Notes under the pieces: generated by a model
Told to the model about the DNA's origin: nothing
What the model saw: only the letters and a program-made list of their open reading frames with translations
Databases searched by the model: none
Source of the DNA: Pararge aegeria
Taxonomy: Eukaryota; Arthropoda; Insecta; Lepidoptera; Nymphalidae
Reading direction: 5' to 3'
DNA: 64,000 bases
Assembly: GCF_905163445.1 (NCBI RefSeq)
Contig: NC_053204.1
Coordinates: 8,377,501 to 8,441,500, forward strand
Translations under genes and position numbers: made by a program
Part shown: piece after piece, positions 24,801 through 36,800 of the stretch
How positions within the stretch are numbered: the stretch's first letter is position 1
How the letters are laid out: every line of letters begins with the position of its first letter

Positions 24801-27800
24801 AAGCACTGCATACCCTAAAATTTAAATATAGCTCGTATAGGGGGAGGATTTTTTCCATTTTATGCAATTTTCCTACTGTATGCATACCCTGATAAGAAAC
24901 CCAGTGCAAGCCACTGCCGGTGTCCTCTGGCCATTGCGTACTGTCCAAGACACGACAGGGAAAACAACCAGTTTCTAAACTCCCGGACTGGTACTGAAAA
25001 TTTCCTGTTGTACTGAAACCGAAACCAATAAGGTTTTTGCCTGACTCGGAATTTGACAACGTTAAAATATTGCTTTCTCCCAGTTGCTCAAGATAAATAC
25101 ATTTATTAAGAAAAAATACAATCATGTACTTATATTTTTTTCCTTAAGGAATTATGTTTTACTTTTGTTATTATTTATTTTTCCACTCGTAGGTAAAATC
25201 ACGTATGGAACTGTACGTAATTGGGCCCTCATTACGTAACAGTTGCATAAATAGCAATTATTTTACTGTTTTAGGTACAAAACACAACGCGACCGACCAG
25301 TGCCCAGCCCAAGTTAGAACCGCGTCCTCGGATCTTATCGAGCGGCGCGCGGCGATCCGAACACCAAGCCTCACACCAAACCGCCCATCAGACCTCGCAT
25401 CAAACGCACCAAGCGCCCAAAATGTCACCGCCACACGATACGCCCAGGTAATTACACTTTATGATATAAATATACGGTTTGGTGGGCTTCTGCCGCGGCT
25501 AATTACCACTCTACCCACAAGACGTGTCGCTAGGCGATTTAGCATTCCTTTACGACGCTGCGTAGAAACTGTTTAAGGGTTATAGGTTTAATATAGTGTC
25601 ATAAGAGGTTAGCCAGCTACCATCTTAGACTAATAACATATCAACAGGTGAGATTTCACTCATTTTTGAGCAATAAAAACTAGTTTTCTTAGTAACCAAT
25701 ATAAATAAATAAATAAATAATAAACTACGACAATACACACATCGCCATCTAGCCCCAAAGTAAGCGTAGCATGTGTTATGGGTACTGAGATAGCTGATGA
25801 ATATTTTTTTTATGAATATAATACACATAAATACTTGTAATATACCGATAAACACCCAGACACTGAAAGTCATTCATGTTCATCACACAAACACTCTCCA
25901 GTTGTGGGAATCGAACCCACGGCCTTGGACTCAGAAAGCAGAGCAAAAATGAACAGGCTTTGAAGCTGAAGTGACGCCCACTTTAGGATAGGTATTTAGT
26001 TTGAAGGACAAATAGACATTAATCTGCTTTCTTGTTGGATGAAGTCGCAGTCAGTAGAAAATTTCACACAAAATATTGTTAATTTTCTTTAGCACGTTTC
26101 GTGGCACACTCGCTTTGAATATATGGCCAAATATGTTCTTTGAAATCATCTTTGGCTTCGTCAAACAAATCAGAGCATTGGTAGCAGTAATTTATAATGT
26201 AAGACTAGACAGTTTGTTTATCAAATTGACGTCACAAAACGCATTTTAATGTTAAAATACTCGTCTAAAACATTAAGTGGAGTGTTCTAAGCGAATTTGA
26301 AGGGTCTACATTTATTATTTGGCTAAGTTATTCGACTAATCACTACGAACTGATCGCACGCACGGTGTTATACATTTAGTTTATTTTGTTTAGTTAATAT
26401 TTGTAAGATATATATTATCTTATACTAAAAGACTTAATTTCCTTTGCATGTCTTTTAAGTACGTGCTCCTGCATAAATGTATCGTGCAAACATACTGGAA
26501 ACTCGAAAAAAAAAACAGCATATATTTTAAAATCTATTGTATTTTGAATGTATGTCATAATATTATATAATGTGTATATGTTTCGTCTCTTATTGAGTAA
26601 TGATGAACAGCATGACTTCCTCTTTACCTTTATTTAGAAATTAAAATGATAAAACTTTTATTATAATGCATTGTATTGTACGATTGGGGTAACGGTCAAT
26701 AAACAATTATGTGTGTACTTTGTATCTCATTTAATTATATTATTTTTAATATTATAAATAGCCCTTTATTTTTATCGTGTTATTTCAATACGTATTTTTT
26801 ATCTGTTATAATATTTAAGTCATGTCTTGCCCCACAATTCTATTTTACACCCCCCCCTAAAACGTCATATGTTAACGTTAGATATCAAAAATAGTTGGGG
26901 GTAACAATGACCAATAATATTTATATTCGTATGTTGTTTATCTATTGTAATATTTAAGTAAAGTTTTACCCCACAATAATACTTTACACCCCTTAAAAAC
27001 CTGTACATTGCCGAGCATGTAGCCGGGGGTAACGGTGACTAACCGCATGCTAAAATGATTACACGCGGCCAGTCAAGCGGAGACTAAGAACGGTGCCGAG
27101 AACGGCAAGACCGGGACCGGTACGACCGGGCCCGGTACGGGCACGGCGGGTAAGACGCACGTCAAAAGCGCGTCGATATCCTCTGCCACGGGCGCTCCGC
27201 CCCTCGGAGCGGAGCCTTCGCCTCACAACGCGTCCGCAAGAGACCTCGCGCAGCCCCGACCGAGGTACCACACGAGTAAAACGCATGCATGTAAATGAGC
27301 TTGCGTTTGGATCTTTTTCCCTTGGTACGAGATTGCTCGCAAGCGTCGATGATTTTCGGGTATTGAAACACAATATGTCAAATGTACCTTTTAACTGATT
27401 TAAAATTAAATTTCGTCAGCTGCCTTTAGTCAAATTAAAATCTATAGTTGAATCTTAAACATTGACGTGAAATTTTTATTGGGCGACAGGTAAACTCACA
27501 GTTTCCAGTTTAATGGTAGTGTGACATATTTTTAAAATTCACACTTTTTGAACAACTGGTGAAGTTTATTCGCTGTTACCCTGATCATGGTTCCCCTTGT
27601 AGCGTTATCGGTATCGATTGAAATGAATCGTTAAGTCAGTTTTAAACTAACCTTATTGTGTTTACATACTCGAAAAACATAAATAAAGTGTACAATCTCA
27701 TACCGAAGGCACAGAACACGATAGGCACCTATTTTGTAGATAACAGTTTCACTAGTGTCTAATTAACGTAGGTAAATAGACCATTTTATTTTGGCTATTT

Positions 27801-30800
27801 ATTAATCACAGCGAGTATAGAATTTTGGGTTTGTTTCGCTTATTAGTTAAACTACTAGAGTGTGCGCGGTGGCACCATAGTTCAATAGCTTTAATAGTGA
27901 TCTTTTTTACAAATTCACAATGTTTTTTTTTTTAAATTTTGTTTTCATTTGCTTAGTTAACTACTGTTTTAAGTTTATTGCGCACTGCCAAGAGCCCCAA
28001 CAGAAAAACGCCTAGGTACTTGGCGATTATAATTGATTTATTAGTGTTTTTTTTTAGTTATAATTGTTTAGTATTAATTTGAAACAAATAAATACGTCGC
28101 TTTTTCTTTATAAAATCTCCCATCTCCCAAGTAGAGGTTTGCCATCACGACGCTGGGCAGACGGGTTGGTGATCGCAGTAGATTGTAAAAGTAGTACAGA
28201 GGACGCTGTTGTCCGTTCTCCGTTATATACCCTTAGTCGGCTCGTACGACAGTACGGGAAGATGAGGGTTGACAACTGTTCTAATAAGCCATCACTCACA
28301 TGGCATCAGTTTTCTCTGAGTTGAACGCATAACTAGTGTAAAGTTACAGTAGGAGTAAGAGCTTTTTACGTCAGAGCTCGTTTTGGGAATTACCACAGCT
28401 AAACAGAATTGTTGCAATGCTGTATTACGGTCTGAAGGGCAATCTGAAAAAAAATAATAATAATAGGAACGTATTTGATTATTAAAACATTTAATCTAAG
28501 GTCTTAATAGTTAAGATATTATAGTAGGTACCCGGTTGTAGACAATGTAGAAGTTGCATACAATAAAAACAAAAAAAAAAAGAACAACCAGAATGCAATC
28601 CACGTAGCATATTTGAGTACTGACCTAGAACAGTCTTCGTTCCCAATGTCGAAGGAAGAACGGAAGGAACACAATAAAAAAAAGGGCGTGGCTGCCGGTG
28701 TAATTACAGGGCGGCATGTTGCAGGACGTGATCCTTGAATGCCCTGTGAAGTGTTGCTCTGTTTATAGGCGATTGTGTTCCACTTAACACCAAATGGACC
28801 ATCCGCTTGGTCCGCCTATTATCCCTGCTTACTTACTTACTTACTTACTTAATGTTATAAATGTCAATGTAAGTTTGTTTGTTACGCTTTCACGCGAAAA
28901 CTACTGAACCGCTATCTTCATGAAACTTTTTATACATATTCTTGGAGGTATTAGAAATAATCATTTATGACTATAGGTGTAGACTATGTAGCAGTACGCT
29001 GCCTCCCAAAAAATTGAAATTACGCGGGCGAAGCCGCAGGGCACATCTAGTTATTATATAAAAAAAAGATGAGGTGGATTGGAGGATTGGATGTCTTGCT
29101 CTTGACTAGCGTTGTGAATTATCGACTGCACGTACTTTTTCATTATAGTTTTTCACATTGCATGACTGATTTGATAATATGGCATGGTTTACCTTTATTT
29201 TATCACCTGTAATAACGATTGAAATATTATACTTTTTACGAATTCATATTATGTATTATGTTACTGGACCCGGCGACGTCGTCCGGCCCAGTAAAACAGA
29301 CCCAGCTACCGGGTCCAATTGTGTTTTCAAACCATCCAGAAATCCATTGAAATGTGCAAACAAAATTTCATCAAAAACGGCCCAGCTGTTTAGCAGGAGT
29401 TAGGTGACAAACACGCACAGAAGAATGTAGATCATTCTTCAACGATGATCGTCGTTTTTTCTCAACGTTTAAAGAGGAAGTTAACCGTTGTCGAGTTTTA
29501 GTAGGATTAACGAACGACAATTAATTAATTTATATAATGTATATATAGATTATTATATTATGTATTTATGGAAATATTTGTTAAACGTACACACGTGTAT
29601 ACGCAGTCTTAAAAAGGTAGTATTTTGTAAAGATTTGTAACTCAGCACATAGCTCTGGCCATTGATGTATACTTAGGTCCCAAGGTACAGTATGGCGACT
29701 TATAAGAAAACTCTTGAGTTGGTAGACCTCCTACCATGTGGAAAGGGGCCTTACTGCAAGCGGTATAAACCGTAGATATCCTTTCGGAAGACCTATTTCC
29801 AAAATTGGGTAGAATCAGGCGTTCTTTAGAAACGATGATAACCTTTGTTAAGTTTTTCCTTTCGTGGAGACCGAGTCAGAGCTCCGGCACGCACAATTAA
29901 CTTTTCGGAGTTATGTGCGTTTTTAATTCAAGGAATTTAAATATAACTTGTTTTAAACTGTGAAGGAAAACATCGTGAGGAAACCTGCATGCCTGAGAGT
30001 TCTCCATAATGTTCTCAAGGGCGTGTGAAGTCTACCAATCCGCACTTGGCCAGCGAGGTAGATTACGGCCTAAACCCTTCTCATTCTGAGTGCACGCACT
30101 GTCATGTCAAACCAAACATGTTTTTGAACCGCAACATGTTCTGTTCCAGTCTAAACTCAACACTGTCGACGGGTGGCACGGTCGGTTCTGGAGCGACGGG
30201 TAACTCCGCGAGCGCACGCCGGGATTTTTCCAACAACAACCCACTCGTCTTCCCCAGGAATGTGCCTTCAAGATCCACTTTCCACTCTGGTAAGAATATA
30301 ATCCAATTTCAATCTTCAGTTTTCGTTTTATCATTATGAATAAATAATAAATAAATTATTAATATACTACGACAATACAGACATCGCTATCTAGCCTCAA
30401 AGCAAGCGTAGCTTGTGTTATGGGTACTAAGATGACTGATTTATATTTTAATGAATAATATACATAAATACTTATAAAATACAGACACTGAAAAACATTC
30501 ATATTCCTCAACGTTTACACAAACGTTTTCCAGTTGTGGGAATGGAACCCACGGCCTTGGACTCAGAAAGCAGAGTCGCTGCCCAGTGCGCCAATATCCA
30601 TAATGTTCTCATTGTTGCCTGCCGGTGATGTTTACATTCCTCGCATTCTTTCACATGCCTGAGAATGTGCTCAAAGGTGTGTTGAGTCCACCAATCCGCA
30701 CTGGGCCAGCGTGGCGGCCGTAACCCCTTTTCATTGCGGGAGGAGACCCGTGCCGGCAAATGGGTTGATATGATGATGATTCTTTCACAACCTGAATAAT

Positions 30801-33800
30801 AAGCAAAGCGGCTTATAACTATTTTGCTCAATAGTTTTTTTTAAATATTAATAGTACATTTCATAGACGGACGAATTTATTAATTAAAGAAATTTCTATA
30901 TCACTTGCTTGTGACGGTAAAGGGAAGCATAGTCAGGGGTTGTACAAACTCACCTTTGAGAATTTCTTTCTGTCAATACAACTGATAGAAAAAGGTTACT
31001 ACAACTTTAATGTATTCGCCCACAGGACAGACGCGGTCGCGCGGTGGAAGTGCGGGCGGCGCGTACGGTGACGGCGGCTCGCCGCACCAGGCGCGACCCT
31101 CCTTCTTCTCCAAGCTCTCATCGAGGTTCTCCAAGCGGTCAGTATTCTCCACCACCCGAATCATCATCATGCTGCCCATATACAGAACACACGAACCGAA
31201 CACATATTCAAAACTCATTTACTTTATTTATTCACATATAAAGTATAAAAAAATAAAATCATACCTTAATTACAAAAATAATAAAATATTAGCTAAATAA
31301 TATTTAACTTAATAATGAAACCTGATTTTAAAAAAAAACCTTTGGATGTTACAATCGGCACGTCAGATCTATTCAAGGGCCTTTGTGCAACTGAAGTAAA
31401 AACTGCACCTTTTGTGTGCAAATAAAAAAATATTTCTACCCTACGTATGACATGACACTTAAGTCCTCAACATTTGTAATAAAAGGCATTAGCTTATGTT
31501 TATTGTATCTTTAGGCTTCTTGCATTGAGTCTAACTTTTTTCCTAACCTAGCCAAACCTAACTATATTTAAAACTGATAAACTACAGTATAGCTATTTTG
31601 ATAGGTCACTTTTGACAGCTGTAACTGAAAATAATTTTTGACATATTTTTTTTCATAAAAATACAACTGTCTCTGCTTTTTTTGACATCACGGTATATTC
31701 GTAGAAACAAATTTGCCGAAAAGTTTTTTAAAGTACACTGAACCTACTATTGCAAAAGTCAAAACTTTCTTTCAAAGAGACCGAGATAGAAACACTTTTT
31801 AAAGTAAATACAATTTCGTAAGTTGATGCTGATAACTATATTAATAAGGATTATAATTCCGAAACACAATCATTAACAATATTAAAATAATACTGTTTTG
31901 AAACGATGCTAGTAAATTGTACCCCAGTACTAGTTGATAATGTCAAAGGTGTCATATTAAAATGGCTGAACTATATGAATATATAAACCCCAGAGGCACA
32001 TGCATTCATAAATGTGGCATAACGTCGAAATAATTCGGGGTGTTTTTTCACGCTCTTGACATTTGAAAGGTGCTGTCAGTTGAATTCCTTTACCTCGCTC
32101 CTCCTGGCGCAGTGGTGGAACAATCCACTCATAAAACAAGAAGCATCCTTGTTTTCCCGGGTTTGATCTCCGGCAGAGGCAATTTAGGAACTTATTACTT
32201 CTGAACTTAATCTGGTCTGGTCAGGCTCGCTAGCTACCACTCTACCGACAAAGACGTGTGACGACAAGCGAATTAGCGTACCGGTACGATGTCAAATAGA
32301 TATATAGCTATATATATCTTTAATAAAACTGCCATATACTTAATAGGTTAGCTCGTAACGATCTCAGGCTGCATAATAACGTACTTACTATCAGGTATGA
32401 TTGTTGTCAAGGGCTAACGAAAAAAAGTGTGTCAAAACAGAGCACAAGTATTCCGTCTTTATGCCACGTTTATTAATAAGGCGTTAGGTGTTCATCAAAC
32501 GCAAGCCATTAAAAAAAAAAAAATAGGTGTTCATCCAAAATAATCACTATTCGTTCAAAATAATCAATAATCTTCAGCTTTTAATCTAAATTCGTGTCAT
32601 ATTAACACATATCTATTCGTATGTCGACTCGGACAGCTCACTGTCCGAGTCGACATACATTATACACTAAATTAGACTATGTTCTTTGTTGTACATACAT
32701 AATGTTCTCAAGTACACAATATGTTTGCTATTTCGCTTCAAAGCCATTTATTCTTAATTCACGTTCATGCGAGCGTTTTCTGTTATCATAAACGGAGACG
32801 TTTTAAAACTACATAAAAAAAAAGTAGTTTAATAATTTTACGAGCAGTCTTTATGATTCCTTATAAATGTATAATATTTTAAAAGATATATTTCTATTGG
32901 CAAACAAAAAAATACTCAACTTACATAAAATTAACGCATTATTCGTTTTTAAAAGATATTTTAATGATTGTTATGGATTTATAACTCAAACTAATCACAG
33001 TGGTAACAAAAACGCTTTTTTTTTTACAAGAAGTACTATTTGTAAAAAAAAAAAATCATCGCTTCTTCCATCTCACCCCCACGCATCATCAAATGTTAGC
33101 AGTTATCACGCTTTCAGCACCTTGTATTGTGTCCACCATTACATGCATAAAAGATATAATATATATAAAAAAAAAAATAAAAAAAATTAAGGATATTTGG
33201 CTATTAACAGCCATAACTATAAAGATATTTTCTAAATAAAAAGGGTTGTGGAAGACTCGTATTAAATTAAATTAATGTTTGAGCAAAATTTTTCTCTCTT
33301 TTTTGCACGATAAAAATCAATTTTTCTTTAATAAAAGCCCAAAGCCTGTATACATTTTTTTGTTGTTGTAAATAATGTTTCCATATAATACGTAACACAC
33401 TTGTCTGTCAATCTGTCACTTGAGAATTAACCATTTATGTGTCTCTGTAAATCATTTTACGGATTTTGTGTGGTTTTTTTTTTTGATATATTTTTTTCAT
33501 TATTTGATATAATTTGTCTGGTGCTCAAATTGTCTCCCTCTATAAGATTCCGAGCTCCGTGTTTTTTTTTAAATATAATTTTTGATTTTTTTTTTCTTCT
33601 CGCGTCAACACAGGGGATGCACGATGCTAAGACCTACCTCCCTTTACATTAAGACAAACGCACATATGGATTGTTTTCTACATCTTTTCAATCGTTAAAG
33701 ATTATGGCGCGTAAAACCATTATTTTTTTTTCTGTAAATTTTCATTGCCTTGGATTATAATCGAATGAATGAAGTAGTTTTTTTTTTATCAAAGCATGCT

Positions 33801-36800
33801 GTATTCCCCTTATAACATTTGATTGCTGAATTTTTTTTTTATTATTTAATTGCCTACTTGAAAGTGTGAGCTAAGGCATACAGCTTAAATACCACCATGC
33901 TTTGAATGTTGTAGAGCTTACAGAAGTATTGTGAAAGGAATCGCCGTAAGTATTCTACCGGTTTTTACGTCGACCGGTGTGAGAGAGGTGTACGGAACCT
34001 ATATCAGTTAATACCTCACGTGCATCCCCCGTGTTTTGAGACTAATTTTTTCTTGGTTTTCTTTAACCGTACGCTTCCACTAATGTCAGACAACGGTCGC
34101 GACCCAACAGTTTTTTGTAACGCCTAATAGTCTATCCACAACCCTAGTAACGGTTTTTTGTCGCAACGTGACGGTTTTTTTGATTCGACGTTATGTATTT
34201 TTCTTTTTACGGAGGGAGTGAAATAGTATTGTGCATCTGTGTTTCGGCGCGAGATATTTAGGGTTGCCAGCTCGCTGTCTGGCAACCCGACGTTCAGTGA
34301 TATTATATTTGGTCAAATGAGCTGGGTTCTGAAGAGGGCGGCGATTCGGCCCGCGATTGGTCGAAAAGCTCACCACTTCCGTTCTACGCAGGTTGAATCA
34401 GAATCCCTGAGGCTGCGCGTGCGCCGTTGGATCGAAGATTTTTTTAAATATTACCTTAAGAATTTATATTTAGAGAAATAATGTGCAAATTGTTATGCTT
34501 AATTTATGAGTTATGTATGGTAGTCGTATTCTTTGCAGTTTATTTATCCAGCGTAAAGTAATTCGAACTTTATTGAAGGTTTTATTGAAATATCCGTGAC
34601 CGTAATCCCTTTTCGACACGAGCATAAATAAACATACCCTTTTGTATGATTATTTATAAATTATTCGAATATCCAAGTAGTAGTAATCGATAATAATAAT
34701 CGATATATTTAATTGAAATGGTATTTTTAATATATAAAAGGAGTAATAATTTTACATGTGCTGGATAAAAAAAATTACTTTAAATACGACTTGTGAGGTT
34801 AATTTTTTTTTTTACAGTAAAATTAAAAGTATCGCTAAGGTTACTGTTGACGTCCCATTCGAGTTTGGTTTAATGTCGTATTATTAATTTATCATCGCGG
34901 CGACATTTCCGACTGCATTTTATATTATTAAAACTATTTCGGACCAGCTGGTGTACTTTGCTACTTCCTGTTCATGTTATCCTAGTATGTTGGATGGAAG
35001 CAGGCGTTACTTCCATGAAGCGGTGATGGGCGCATTGTATAGGAGCTCGACTTCGGGGGGGCCGAGTTCGAATCCCAGCTCGCACCTCCACGGTGGTTTC
35101 CTTCAACGGTGAAGGAAACCACAGTGAGGAAACCCGCATGCCTGACAGTTCTTCATACTGTTCTCAAAGGTGTGTGGAGTCCACCAATCCGCACTGGGTC
35201 AGACTGGTGAATTACGATCTCAATTATGATGATGATGAAAACTATTCCTCCCCGAAAATGTAGCCGGAGTCCTAACCATTTCAACGCTTGGGTTCCTTAT
35301 GATTAAGCATAACTAGAGGCTTCTATAAGGCAAGTGCGCTCAACCTTATGCCATATTATTACTTGTCATCAGGTGAGATTGGCGGGAAGCACTAAAATAA
35401 ACTTCCGCTACATTTTGTACGGACTTCTAACTCCAAAAGGCTTCTCTCCAGTGGTTCCACGCCTTCCTAGGATGAACGGCATTCGTGGAACGGTCTGATG
35501 TCATTTCGTTCGAAATCCCCAATTACTGTGAGATGAAATCCCTCGAACAGTGGTGAACGTATTGCCAGTGAAGTCTTTTAGCATCGAAACATGGTTGTTA
35601 CCGTAGGGCAACCTGGCTCAAAAGCAAAGTCACTCTGTCCAGACTTCATTAAGTTAAACACATTTTTGTTCTCGTTGTTATTGAGTGGAATTTTTTGGAA
35701 CCCCAATTAGATATTGTTTTCAAGATCTCACTACTGTTATACGAAATTCTAACGCCATCTGTGTTATAAAAAGATGAATTATTTTAGTGATATAATATGC
35801 ACCGGAAAACTAGTCCCGCCGCGCGACGCATTTCATTTGTAGTATAAGGCATTGTCTGTTCTTATTTCGAACGAATTTTTACATTCCAGGGTTTTTTTTA
35901 AGTTGACAATGGACCCTTACCTTTGAAATGGTGTATATTTTGCGTTCGCTTCATGACATATGTTGTTTCAATATAGTTTGTTGGCATTATGAAAATAGTG
36001 ATTCATTCTTGTCACATGACAAAAGTTGGAATTGCCTGATAACCAAATTGACATCCCTACCTTCTATACGGGACATTAAAATACAAACGTAATAATGTCA
36101 CGTAGTCACGTTTTGTGGTGACGTCAAATATTTTATTGCAGGCCAGTTATTTCTTGGCTTTAGTAAAAAGCAGAAATTACTATTTTAGTTACTTTTTTGC
36201 TTTAGTATTCAAACGCTTTTATTTAAACGTTGTTTTAGTTCTTATTTTAGTTATTATTCATCTATAGTTTTTTTAACAATACGGTCTCCTATGAAATGTG
36301 AAAAATAACCAATTTTCCGTAACTTTAATACAGTATGCTTGCTGTATTATGTAATGCTTAAATGTAATAGAATCACTATTTTAAATAATGCCAATTTTAA
36401 AACTATATTTTTTACGCATTTTTTTTTAAATTGCCAAATTTATAGTTTTAGGGTGCATTCAAATTAGTATTCAATTTATCCAGTTTATAGCTAAAAAGCT
36501 TTTAAAGCTAAGCTGTTATGCCAGAAGATGAAAAAAAAATTAAATTACTTAGATTAACTTCCAAACTTCGTCCTTGAAAACATTCTTATTCGAAACCCCA
36601 CAATAAGTCATTTTATATAAACTATCAGCATACCTAAATGATAACTTGTTTAAAACATACTTCTTCGAAGCCTTACAGTAAATCATTATACAGGATCTGT
36701 TACTTTTGGGACCGAACCGACCTGAATCAATGAAAGCACATTTATTGTACTCCACAGACAAAAAAGTACATAAATGTATATACAAAAAGTAGAAAATATA

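Larger units (their letters stand above)
21971..25274 (+). other. par-1 intron, 3.3 kb, mostly transposons
   Basis: It contains a hAT foldback MITE (22161-22357), a LINE end on the - strand (22541-23010), a SINE-like fragment (23015-23200), two nested LINE fragments on the + strand (23200-24745) and a second hAT-like MITE (24773-24915). Positions 22380-22540 are GC-rich with no match that I know. Confidence 0.65.
25448..27072 (+). other. par-1 intron, 1.6 kb
   Basis: It contains a family D SINE fragment (25478-25655), a family A SINE on the - strand (25700-25944) and, directly before the next exon, a 137-bp tandem duplication (about 26800-27060). Confidence 0.6.
27265..30149 (+). other. par-1 intron, 2.9 kb
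   Basis: The first 800 bases show nothing. Then come a dispersed repeat (28108-28300), a SINE-like piece (28640-28830: GGACCATCCGCTTGGTCCGC), a Helitron-like end (28836-29054), a related piece (29260-29425) and a SINE 3' part (29945-30095). Confidence 0.55.
30290..31025 (+). other. par-1 intron, 736 nt
   Basis: It is largely a family A SINE on the - strand (30338-30595) fused to a family E SINE fragment (30598-30778). Confidence 0.6.

Noticed and set aside
33437..33652. Possible exon after cgtcaacacag (GMHDAKTYLPLH)
   Set aside because: It stops almost at once in that frame, and in the phase required by par-1 it reads to a TAA without a donor.
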